A DNA stretch of 6,102 nt, from positions 1 to 6,102 of the forward strand of contig JBKPOZ010000063.1 of assembly GCA_046733355.1 (NCBI GenBank), given 5' to 3'. The position numbers and the translations under genes are program-made. Shown here piece after piece: positions 1-5,560 of this stretch. Positions within the stretch are counted from its first letter, which is position 1, and every line of letters starts with the position of its first letter. Below the pieces are notes generated by a model. That model saw only the letters and a list, made by a program, of their open reading frames with translations, ran no database searches and was not told the DNA's origin. The DNA is from VAZQ01 sp046733355. GTDB lineage: Bacteria > Pseudomonadota > Alphaproteobacteria > Rhizobiales > Xanthobacteraceae.

Positions 1-25
1 GAGAAGACCTGCCCGCCCACCCGCC

Positions 26-220
26 TCAGCCACCCTGATCGAACTGGCCCTCGAGCCAATGGTATTCCACTGTTACGTTCTGGCCCTCGAAGTAGCCGAC
101 TTCGTTGAGGCCCTTGCGGAACGCGGCGGCAAGGGGCGCATCGGATGATCCGGCACTGACGAAGCCCGCGATCGGTGTCGCCAACTGCTGCGCGCGTGCC
201 GCGAGCGGCCACGCGCAAAT
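26..220 (-). pseudogene. Fragment of ABC transporter substrate-binding protein
   Basis: Read on the minus strand, this stretch gives the end of a secretion leader (AWPLAARAQQ) followed by an N-terminal lobe of the kind seen in ABC_sub_bind (PF04392-like) proteins: IAGFVSAGSS, then AFRKGLNEVGYFEGQNVTVEY, then WLEGQFD. Family members are usually a little over 300 residues and begin with an MRRREF-type twin-arginine start. Here an in-frame TAA (221-223) lies immediately before the leader, so the start and the Arg-Arg motif are gone. After EGQFD the frame enters unrelated GC-rich sequence and stops at TGA (26-28). Both ends are therefore missing and the fragment cannot make a working binding protein. 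Seen in sequence: the motifs and stops. Family knowledge: the periplasmic solute-binding role of intact relatives. Inference: an old truncated copy. A longer gene beyond the left edge is unlikely because of the in-frame stop. Confidence 0.7.
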
Positions 221-255
221 TTAACCATCGAGATGTTGCTTTTATGAGACACAGG

Positions 256-277
256 GAAACCCCATAGAAACCCCATA
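256..277. repeat. 11-bp tandem repeat upstream of the porin gene
   Basis: GAAACCCCATA occurs twice back to back (256-266 and 267-277), 37 bp before the porin start codon. It lies where promoter or operator elements would be expected. I see no clear -35/-10 pair to anchor it, so a regulatory role is only a possibility. Slippage duplication is the simplest alternative. Confidence 0.8.
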
Positions 278-288
278 GGAATAGTCCT

Positions 289-301
289 GATGCTCAGCAT
301 C
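289..301. promoter_or_regulatory. Palindrome just upstream of porin ribosome binding site
   Basis: GATGCT-C-AGCATC is a 6+6 bp inverted repeat around one central base. It directly abuts the purine-rich GGGGGA (302-307) that serves as ribosome binding site for the ATG at 315, with 7 nt between them. It could be a small operator. As RNA, the one-base centre makes a tight hairpin unfavourable, so a dimeric protein site is the more natural reading. Function is inferred from position only. Confidence 0.3.
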
Positions 302-314
302 GGGGGAATTCGTC

Positions 315-1700
315 ATGAAGCGGGTAATCGTCGCTTCCATTGGGGTGTTCGCATTTGGTCTAACGACTTCGAATGCCGCCGACATAAGAGCGCGGCCTGC
401 TCCATATGCGCCTTCGCCCCGGGTCTACGCGCCTCCGTCGTTCAGTTGGACCGGATTTTACCTTGGCGGCAACGTTGGCGGGGCCTGGGCTCACCGTGAC
501 GTGACCGACACCTTCTTTGGCACCAACGTCAATAACGGAAACAATAACGGTGTATTCATCGGGGGAGGCCAGGTTGGTTACAACTGGCAGGTAGGCTACG
601 TCGTTCTCGGAGTTGAGGCCGACTTCGATGGGGTTGCTAATAATAACAACACTGACACCGTGTTCATTCCGACCCTCGGCCCGGTCCAGGGGACTTCCAA
701 CAATAGATGGATCACAACAGTGGCTGCCCGCTTTGGCCTGACGAATGACTGTTGGCTCTTTTACGGTAAGGCTGGTGGCGGTTGGGTCGGCAACGAGGAT
801 TTTACCGTCACGAATCTGAGGACCGGTTCTTTCTTCAGCATCTCCAACGATAATTCCAACAGCGGTTGGTTGCTGGGCGCAGGCATCGAGTGGGCTTTTG
901 CACCAAACTGGTCGGCGAAGGTCGAGTACAACTATCTAGGGCTGGAGGATCGGACATCTGGTGGCTCCCCATTCTTCCCCGGCGACACCTTCACCCGGGG
1001 CGATCGCAACGTTCAGATGGTGAAGGCGGGGATCAATTACCGGTTCAATTGGGGCGGCATCGCCGAGGACCGCGTTAAGCTCCGTTATCTTGGCGCGGAT
1101 ACGCGCTTGGGCAACACCGCTTCCGACACCATCCTCACGCGCGATAGTAAATACCGAGGCGAACTGAAACAGACCATCGTCGAAGGTGGGTTGCTTACGC
1201 GCAAAGGAGAGCGACCCGGCGACGCGGCCGCCACGGCGCGCGCAAAGGAGAGCAACCCCAGCCTGCTCGGCCAATACGGCGACTGGGGCGTGTATACCGC
1301 TTCCCGCGGTGGCAATAAGCACTGCTTTGCTTTAGCCGAGCCGAAGACCACGAAGATGGAACCCGCTGGTCGCACGCGCGGTGCCTCGTACCTGTTCGTT
1401 TCCACCCGTCCCGCCGAGAAGGTCAAGAACGAGGTATCGGTCATCATCGGATATCCGTTCAAATCGAATTCGGACGCGACCGCCGAGATCGGTACCGCCA
1501 AGTTCGCGATGTACACCCAAAACGACGCCGCATGGATTAAGAACGTCGCCGAGGAAGTTCGCATGATCGATGCCATGCGCAAGGGCGCCGACCTGACGGT
1601 GAAAGGAACCTCGGGCCGCGGCACGCAATCGACCGATCAGTACTCACTCAAAGGCCTCGCGCAGGCGCTCGACAAGATCGAGCAGGAGTGCACCGAGTGA
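315..1700 (+). CDS. Outer-membrane beta-barrel (Omp25/Omp31-type) fused to an IalB-like domain
   Basis: 461 residues. Residues 1-21 form a Sec signal peptide (MKR..., hydrophobic core, cleavage near SNA-A). A Pro/Tyr-rich segment (25-42) precedes the typical porin opening FSWTGFYLGGNVGGAW. Alternating beta-strands with Asn/Gly-rich loops (NNGNNNG, NNNNTD) run to KAGINYRFNWGG (about 237-248), where proteobacterial 8-stranded surface-antigen porins normally end. Here translation continues through a charged linker (249-317) into an IalB-like domain (about 318-459): GQYGDWGVYTA, KHCFAL, YLFVSTRP, VSVIIGYPFK, AWIKN, VKGTSGRGTQSTDQYSLKG, and a final Cys459. Cys337 and Cys459 may form a disulfide. 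The GGGGGA site at 302-307 supports the ATG at 315. Known families: the barrel sits in the outer membrane with its ends in the periplasm; IalB relatives are secreted or periplasmic proteins linked to host-cell entry in Bartonella. Inference: the IalB part hangs in the periplasm. A fusion by deletion between two neighbouring genes is the main alternative to a functional two-domain protein. Confidence 0.88.
   Translation: MKRVIVASIGVFAFGLTTSNAADIRARPAPYAPSPRVYAPPSFSWTGFYLGGNVGGAWAHRDVTDTFFGTNVNNGNNNGVFIGGGQVGYNWQVGYVVLGVEADFDGVANNNNTDTVFIPTLGPVQGTSNNRWITTVAARFGLTNDCWLFYGKAGGGWVGNEDFTVTNLRTGSFFSISNDNSNSGWLLGAGIEWAFAPNWSAKVEYNYLGLEDRTSGGSPFFPGDTFTRGDRNVQMVKAGINYRFNWGGIAEDRVKLRYLGADTRLGNTASDTILTRDSKYRGELKQTIVEGGLLTRKGERPGDAAATARAKESNPSLLGQYGDWGVYTASRGGNKHCFALAEPKTTKMEPAGRTRGASYLFVSTRPAEKVKNEVSVIIGYPFKSNSDATAEIGTAKFAMYTQNDAAWIKNVAEEVRMIDAMRKGADLTVKGTSGRGTQSTDQYSLKGLAQALDKIEQECTE
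1198..1253. repeat. 15-bp direct repeat inside the barrel-IalB linker
   Basis: CGCGCAAAGGAGAGC occurs at 1198-1212 and again at 1239-1253, 41 bp apart. Because 41 is not a multiple of three, the two copies are read in different frames (TRKGER in the first, RAKES in the second). They sit just before the start of recognisable IalB sequence. Each copy carries an AAGGAG core that resembles a Shine-Dalgarno sequence. Confidence 0.75.
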
Positions 1701-1765
1701 CCCGCGGCATTCTGGCAACGCGCAAACGAGTCCAAATAACCAGCAAAGAGAACAGTCCTTCAGTC

Positions 1766-2152
1766 ATGCGACGCATTTCAGGCCGATGTCAGCGCGGCAT
1801 TCGCTATGCCCTGTGGACGCTTGGCGAGGCCACGACGATGGAAATTCTCGAAAATTGCTATACCTGGCCGTGTGAAGATCGCCGGCAGCGCAAGAACCAA
1901 GCGACTGCTTGGCTGGCCCAGTGCGTGTTATTGTTAGCAGAGCTTGGGCCCATGCGCACCTCGGGCTTGGCGGCTGATATGCAAGAAGGAATTCGCAATA
2001 CTGAAGGCTTCAAGAATTTTTTGATGCGCGGCGACGTCACCGTCGTCGCCGTCGGCTTGGTCGTCGCGTTGGCATTCAGTAATCTGGTCAAGGCGTTCAC
2101 CGACAACATCATCAACCCGCTGATCGCCGCGGGAGGCGCCATCACCGCTTGA
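1766..2152 (+). CDS. Hypothetical protein ending in a truncated MscL first transmembrane helix
   Basis: The open frame extends back to a GTG at 1688 inside the 3' end of the porin gene; I chose the ATG at 1766, but ATGs at 1952 or 1979 are also possible and none has a strong ribosome binding site. From 1766 the product is 128 residues. The first 60 or so are basic and helical with cysteines and are not recognised. The last 45 (2018-2149) match the MscL N-terminus: FLMRGDVTVVAVGLVVALAF, then SNLVKAFTDNIINPLI. Aligned by eye to E. coli MscL, the RG before the helix, the pore glycine G22 and F29 are kept, while L19, V23 and G26 are replaced by Val, Leu and Ala. MscL is about 136 residues with two helices forming a pentameric tension-gated channel. 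Here the frame stops right after the first helix, so the second helix and cytoplasmic bundle are absent. It is most likely a decayed channel gene; a small single-helix membrane protein is possible. Confidence 0.45.
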   Translation: MRRISGRCQRGIRYALWTLGEATTMEILENCYTWPCEDRRQRKNQATAWLAQCVLLLAELGPMRTSGLAADMQEGIRNTEGFKNFLMRGDVTVVAVGLVVALAFSNLVKAFTDNIINPLIAAGGAITA

Positions 2153-2240
2153 GCCAGCCTCGGGTGCCGCTCAGCCCAAACCAAAAGTGCGAAAGACTCT
2201 GGACACTACTAGGAGGACAGCGACACCAAGGTAGTGAACT

Positions 2241-2363
2241 ATGCACAATTGGTATCGCCGGATCCGGGCGAGCACGCATTTCAATCTGTTGCCGGACGTG
2301 ATGGCCTTGGGCTGCACGGTGGTGTCGACCGTTCTGGTGGCTTGCACGGCTGAAAAGCAATAG
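2241..2363 (+). CDS. Possible small single-helix membrane protein (40 aa)
   Basis: An ATG at 2241 opens a 40-residue frame ending at TAG 2361-2363, with an in-frame TGA at 2235-2237 directly before it. The product has a basic aromatic N-terminus (MHNWYRRIRAS) and a hydrophobic segment at about residues 18-37 (LPDVMALGCTVVSTVLVACT), then AEKQ. This fits a small inner-membrane protein with the N-terminus inside. AAGG (2228-2231) gives a plausible ribosome binding site 9 nt before the ATG. A stronger AGGAGG (2211-2216) lies 24 nt upstream, too far to serve this start. The gene converges on the minus-strand repeat-protein gene, with 15 bp between stops. I do not recognise a family. Chance ORFs of this size are common in GC-rich DNA. 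Confidence 0.42.
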   Translation: MHNWYRRIRASTHFNLLPDVMALGCTVVSTVLVACTAEKQ

Positions 2364-2378
2364 AACTGCGGCCGTTTG

Positions 2379-4361
2379 TCAGTTACCCGATGCAAAACGC
2401 TCCCATTGTTCTTGCTGAAACTGAGCTAAGTTTTTTCGCTCTTCCTCCAGCTCACTTATGCGCTTTATAGCATCATTAATTTGTTCCGAGGCGCCGTCGT
2501 AATGGTCCGCAATCGACTGACTCGAAAACATAAAACGACCATTTGTGCTTACTTTATACTGCTCAAATTGTTCGATTAAAAATGCAACGTAGCCTGCAGT
2601 CGCTCGATAAAACTCTGCGTTCGCCGAAAGCATCTTTGACGTAAGATCCGTGCTTTGCGCCTGGCGTTTATCAATTCCGCTTAGAGCAGCGCGGATGTAC
2701 CGATCGTCTACATCCAGCGATCGCACAAGAACCTCAACCTTTTCGCGCTCACTCTCGAGAAGAGCTACATAGCGCGACAGCGCTGCCATCGCATTAGCTT
2801 CTGCGGCTTCCAGATCAAGACGGTATGCTTCTAGCTGAGCGCGACTTGCTCTTGCGTAATTTAGTTCTTTAGGAAGCGTAGGCGGCTCAATCTCGTCGAT
2901 TAATTTTTCAATTAGACGGCCGGTCTCATGTGACGCCCTACGTATCTCCGCCATTAATAACAAAAAGACGTTGGAAGGATTATCTTTGACGGCTCTATCA
3001 ATCTGAATTGGATCGCGAAGGTCCTTCAAGATCGCCACAGCGTCTGTGATGTCGGCGTCATTGCGTGTGTTATGCGTCTGGCGCAGACGCGGTTTGTGCA
3101 CTGGCCGCGGACGCGGTGAAGGGACTAGTTCCCGGGATGCTCCCGAACTTTGCATTGCCGTTTCGGCATGGACAGCAGGCGCCGCATCCGTTGAGGCCGC
3201 CAACAGGGGCATAGCTTGAGCTTGAGCTTCAGCGGCACTAGCCGGCGGCGCGCCGGAATTTGAGCGATTGCGCATGTGGCGCGCCCGACGCGGGTGGGAT
3301 TTGTCCACGCGGCGCGAAGGCGGCGAAGGGACCGCTTCCCGAGACACTTCAGAACTTTGCATTGCTGTTTCGGCATGGCCAGCAGGCGCCGCATCCCTTG
3401 AGGCCGCCAACGGACGCATAGGTTGAACTTCAGTGCGACCAGCCGGCAGGACGCCGGAATTTGAGCGATTGCGCATGTGGCGCGCCCGACGCAAGTGCGA
3501 TTTGTCCACGCGGCGCGGAGGCGGTGGAGGGACTACTTTCCGGGATACTCCCGAGCTTTGCGTTGCGGTTTCGGCATCACCGGCAGGCAGCGCAGCCGTT
3601 GAAGCCGACAGCGGGCGCATTGGTGGAACCTCAGTGGGACCAGCCGGCGGCAATGTCGCGACGCTATAATTTGAGCGATTGCGTATGTTGTGCGGCTGGC
3701 GCGGACGCGATTTCTGCGCCGGCCGCGGACGCGGTGAAGGGACTAGTTCGCGCGATGCTCCCAAACTTCCCATTGCCGGTTCGGCATCGGCAGCAGACGG
3801 CGCAGTCGTTGAGGCCGCCGCCGGCCCCACAGGTTGAATGTCTGCGGCACCGGCCGGCAGCAATATACTTCCCTGTTCCCGGATTACAGAATCTTGCACT
3901 GCCGTTTCGGCATCGTCCGCATGCGGTGCAACCGTTAAGGCTGCCACTGGCCGAACAGGTTGAACCTCGATGGAACCAGCCAGCAATATCGGGAGGACAT
4001 TATCTGGGATGTTGCGTATTTTGTGCGCCCGGCGTGGAGGCGGTTTGTGCATCGGCCGCGGACGCGGTGAAGGGATTAGTTCCCGGGATGCTCCAGAACT
4101 TCCCTTTATCGTTTCGGCATCACCGGGAGGCACCGCAGCCGTTGAGGCCGACAGCGGCCGCGTTGGTTGAACCTCAATGGGGCCAGCCGGCGGCAATGTC
4201 GGGACCGCGCCTATCAACTCCTCTTCGGTCAGCTGATTCCTGAAGCTGACTGCTACGAGGACAGCGATCGCAGCGAGTGAAATGATTGCAACGGAGATCA
4301 GCGTCGGTTTGCCGATTGATGCGGTGGGTATTTGAAGGAACGTACGCAGCACCACCTGCAT
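2379..4361 (-). CDS. Membrane-anchored Pro/Ala/Arg-rich repeat protein with helical C-terminal domain
   Basis: 660 residues, family not recognised. A short basic N-terminus (1-18) is followed by one transmembrane helix (19-40, LISVAIISLAAIAVLVAVSF), with no signal cleavage motif seen. The charge pattern (Arg6 and Lys18 before, EEE after) suggests N-in, with the rest in the periplasm. Residues 56-434 carry five full repeats and one partial repeat of about 63-70 residues, with the pattern LPAG..EVQPMRPL.AST, then P.GDAETA.QSSG.SRE.VPSP, then a basic tail such as RPRP.HK..PRR.H..RN. Residues 436-660 are repeat-free and helical: DAVAILKDLRDPIQIDRAV, an acidic/Leu-rich stretch (508-550), FYRATAGYVAFLIEQFEQYK, and a terminal coiled coil (625-650, SELEEERKNLAQFQQEQ). 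The ATG at 4361 has its GAGG (4363-4366) only 1 nt away, whereas the in-frame GTG at 4355 is 7 nt from it, so the protein may start two residues later. A role as a periplasm-spanning linker or scaffold is inference only. Confidence 0.82.
   Translation of the reverse strand: MQVVLRTFLQIPTASIGKPTLISVAIISLAAIAVLVAVSFRNQLTEEELIGAVPTLPPAGPIEVQPTRPLSASTAAVPPGDAETIKGSSGASRELIPSPRPRPMHKPPPRRAHKIRNIPDNVLPILLAGSIEVQPVRPVAALTVAPHADDAETAVQDSVIREQGSILLPAGAADIQPVGPAAASTTAPSAADAEPAMGSLGASRELVPSPRPRPAQKSRPRQPHNIRNRSNYSVATLPPAGPTEVPPMRPLSASTAALPAGDAETATQSSGVSRKVVPPPPPRRVDKSHLRRARHMRNRSNSGVLPAGRTEVQPMRPLAASRDAAPAGHAETAMQSSEVSREAVPSPPSRRVDKSHPRRARHMRNRSNSGAPPASAAEAQAQAMPLLAASTDAAPAVHAETAMQSSGASRELVPSPRPRPVHKPRLRQTHNTRNDADITDAVAILKDLRDPIQIDRAVKDNPSNVFLLLMAEIRRASHETGRLIEKLIDEIEPPTLPKELNYARASRAQLEAYRLDLEAAEANAMAALSRYVALLESEREKVEVLVRSLDVDDRYIRAALSGIDKRQAQSTDLTSKMLSANAEFYRATAGYVAFLIEQFEQYKVSTNGRFMFSSQSIADHYDGASEQINDAIKRISELEEERKNLAQFQQEQWERFASGN
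3060..4196 (-). repeat. Six-unit coding repeat array, period about 189-210 bp (one unit partial)
   Basis: Units by approximate position in gene order: 1 at 3987-4196, a partial unit at 3861-3986, 2 at 3654-3860, 3 at 3450-3653, 4 at 3249-3449, 5 at 3060-3248. Units 3 and 4 are the closest pair: on the plus strand a 39-bp block starting CCGGAATTTGAGCGATTGCG at 3253 recurs exactly at 3454, 201 bp away. Units 1, 2 and 5 share the tail SRELxPSPRPRP, while units 3 and 4 share RRVDKSHxRRARHMRNRSNS. Unit lengths stay multiples of three, so the reading frame is preserved. The partial unit has lost the basic Pro/Arg tail. Confidence 0.88.
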
Positions 4362-4362
4362 A

Positions 4363-4366
4363 CCTC
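4363..4366 (-). promoter_or_regulatory. Ribosome binding site suggesting a GTG start at 4355
   Basis: On the minus strand GAGG lies directly before ATG 4361-4359 with a 1-nt gap. It lies 7 nt before the in-frame GTG at 4355-4353. The usual spacing favours the GTG and moves the start of the repeat protein to its third listed residue. Confidence 0.4.
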
Positions 4367-4368
4367 AC

Positions 4369-4647
4369 TCATACCCGAGCACTGCGGGCGCGGCCCTCTC
4401 CCGCAGCTTTCTTGCTAAAACAGCGGCTTCTGGCAATGAGTCCAACGAAGGGAGTGACACTCGCATTTGGCGTGTTGATTGACGCAACAAGATGATCGGT
4501 TGTTCGCGCTATAGTCGTAAAAGAGAGTGGGAGGCTCTGTAAGGCCCCAATACCGTTCCCAATACCTTTCAGGTAAACCCCTTCAGGTAAGCTAATACTT
4601 TTCTGAGTAGCGCCGGAATCTTTTGTAACGACCGCGCCCTCGCGCAC
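4369..4647 (-). CDS. Uncertain hypothetical protein (92 aa) upstream of the repeat-protein gene
   Basis: A frame opening with GTG at 4647 and ending at TGA 4371-4369, only 7 bp before the start of the repeat-protein gene on the same strand. This spacing would suit a two-gene operon. The product includes LPEGVYLKGIGNGIGALQS, whose internal similarity reflects short tandem repeats in the DNA (4546-4590). No domain, signal peptide or membrane helix is evident. No ribosome binding site is visible before the GTG, and the frame overlaps other open frames of similar quality. It may be non-coding sequence carrying the promoter of the repeat-protein gene. Confidence 0.22.
   Translation of the reverse strand: MREGAVVTKDSGATQKSISLPEGVYLKGIGNGIGALQSLPLSFTTIARTTDHLVASINTPNASVTPFVGLIARSRCFSKKAAGEGRARSARV
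4546..4590. repeat. Two adjacent short tandem repeats
   Basis: CCCAATACC occurs at 4546-4554 and 4558-4566 (period 12). TTCAGGTAA occurs at 4568-4576 and 4582-4590 (period 14). The pairs lie end to end. They are probably slippage duplications; direct-repeat binding sites are possible, as this lies about 200 bp upstream of the repeat-protein start on the minus strand. Confidence 0.6.
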
Positions 4648-4763
4648 GTTCGTAAGGGATAGTCAGCAACCTCTTTGCTTCCGCCTGCGATAGCTTGCGC
4701 CCGATCATCGCCTTCGGCACTTCCCATTTGCGTGCAGATCGATGACCACGTGTGCGGGAGGAT

Positions 4764-4789
4764 GCCCGGGGGATGCTGGCGCCCCGGGC
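4764..4789. other. GC-rich stem-loop
   Basis: GCCCGGGG (4764-4771) and CCCCGGGC (4782-4789) form a perfect 8-bp stem around a 10-nt loop. No T-run follows on either strand, so an intrinsic terminator is not supported. It may be a folded end of a small repeat element, given the duplicated sequence nearby. Confidence 0.5.
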
Positions 4790-4901
4790 CGCAGTTCAAA
4801 CGCGGATAGTCTCCGTGGCCAGAATTCGGCTTGATTTCCAGAAATCTGCCCGATCTTTCAAAGTGATAATTTCCGCCGACATCTCTGAGTTCGAGTCCAA
4901 T

Positions 4902-4919
4902 ATGCCCAGCCACGCAGTC
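4902..4919. repeat. 18-bp direct repeat, copy 1
   Basis: ATGCCCAGCCACGCAGTC is identical to 5522-5539, 620 bp away in the same orientation. Similarity continues after a one-base length difference into GTCTCT (4922-4927 and 5541-5546). Sequences to the left of the two copies are unrelated. Confidence 0.85.
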
Positions 4920-4948
4920 AAGTCTCTGTGAGGGTGAGCCGCAGCTAG

Positions 4949-5047
4949 GCCGCCTTCGATCCGCGGTGGCGGCGGGCGATGTGGCTCTCGACGCTGAAGG
5001 GGAAGAAGATGCATATCGTCGCGGGCGTCAGGGGTGAAGTGCTGTGA
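4949..5047 (+). pseudogene. Possible C-terminal scrap of an unknown gene
   Basis: After an in-frame TAG (4946-4948) the plus strand reads AAFDPRWRRAMWLSTLKGKK and then MHIVAGVRGEVL, ending at TGA 5045-5047. That stop overlaps the ATG of the following membrane-protein fragment (TGATG), an arrangement typical of translationally coupled genes. This suggests the last 32 codons of an upstream gene whose body has been lost. The protein family is not recognised. It could instead encode a 22-residue peptide from the ATG at 4979, or be chance. Confidence 0.28.
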
Positions 5048-5521
5048 TGGATCTCTCGTGGATTAGCGCGCTCGCGCCCTGGCTGCTTACGCGCGAGACG
5101 GCGCTGCTCCTCGTGGGCGGCTTCGTCGTCGGCATCTTCTCCGTCATCTTCGGCGGTGGGTTCTTCATTTCCAACCTTGCTGTGTTGGGGCCGCGGGATT
5201 TTGCGTTGCTCGAGCCGCATTTGCAGATCGTCCCGATCGCCAGGGGCGAATTCTTGCATCTGCCCGGAGATGAAATCAAACAGGTCTACTTCCTACACAG
5301 CGGCATCGTCTGCCTGATGGCGATCTCCGATGATGGCAATGCAATCTCCACGGCGAGCGTCGGAAGTGAGGGAGCGATCGGTACGATTGCGGGAACTGGG
5401 TTCGTGCGCGCCTTCACGCGAGCGCTAGTCCAGGCGCCGGGGATCGCCTCAAAGATCTCGGTTCCGCACTTGCGCCGCGCCGTGAGCAAAAGTGAGGCCA
5501 TCAGCGATGTCCTCACTCGTA

Positions 5522-5539
5522 ATGCCCAGCCACGCAGTC
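5522..5539. repeat. 18-bp direct repeat, copy 2, at the Crp/Fnr breakpoint
   Basis: Identical to 4902-4919. It begins within a base or two of the last recognisable Crp/Fnr codon (5521-5523) and precedes the cyclase-like remnant at 5561. It therefore sits exactly at a junction between unrelated gene fragments. Confidence 0.85.
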
Positions 5540-5560
5540 GGTCTCTCGCAAGTGCGCTGC

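Larger units (their letters stand above)
4648..4945. other. Gene-poor stretch with degenerate or dispersed-repeat sequence
   Basis: No gene can be supported here, although several frames are open. A plus-strand ATG at 4773 gives 52 residues ending in SEFESNMPSHAVKSL at 4931. A minus-strand frame (stop at 4592-4594) reads KWEVPKAMIGRKLSQAEAKR over about 4667-4729, faintly like the GR.LS..EA..LL repeat at the C-terminus of some type IA topoisomerases. Neither has a ribosome binding site or convincing length. The right end holds one copy of the 18-bp repeat that recurs at 5522, which suggests part of a dispersed repeat rather than a gene. Confidence 0.4.

Noticed and set aside
73..300. Minus-strand open frame of 75 codons across the substrate-binding-protein scrap
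   Set aside because: The recognisable protein sequence lies in another frame of the same strand; this frame is rich in Arg and Ser as expected of an out-of-frame reading.
1085..1624. Minus-strand open frame of 179 codons inside the porin-IalB gene
   Set aside because: It is antisense to a well-supported coding region with recognisable motifs and has no domain of its own.
2364..2384. Possible shared terminator between the convergent genes (AACTG ... CAGTT)
   Set aside because: The stem is only 5 bp, overlaps the stop codon, and has no T-run on either side.
3060..4196. CRISPR-like array suggested by regularly spaced repeats
   Set aside because: Units are about 200 bp, diverged and in coding frame, with no short identical repeats separated by unique spacers.
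3461..4243. Long plus-strand open frame (260 codons) opposite the repeat protein
   Set aside because: It exists because the minus-strand repeats keep the same frame in every unit; its protein is Cys/Pro/Arg-rich with no domain or ribosome binding site.
4883..4914. tRNA 3'-end look-alike (GAGTTCGAGTCC followed by GCCCAGCCA)
   Set aside because: The presumed T-arm stem does not pair, and no matching 5' acceptor strand or anticodon arm is found upstream.
4773..4931. 52-residue plus-strand frame ending in MPSHAVKSL
   Set aside because: It has no well-spaced ribosome binding site, overlaps a stem-loop, and its end is the 18-bp repeat, so it is better explained as dispersed-repeat sequence.
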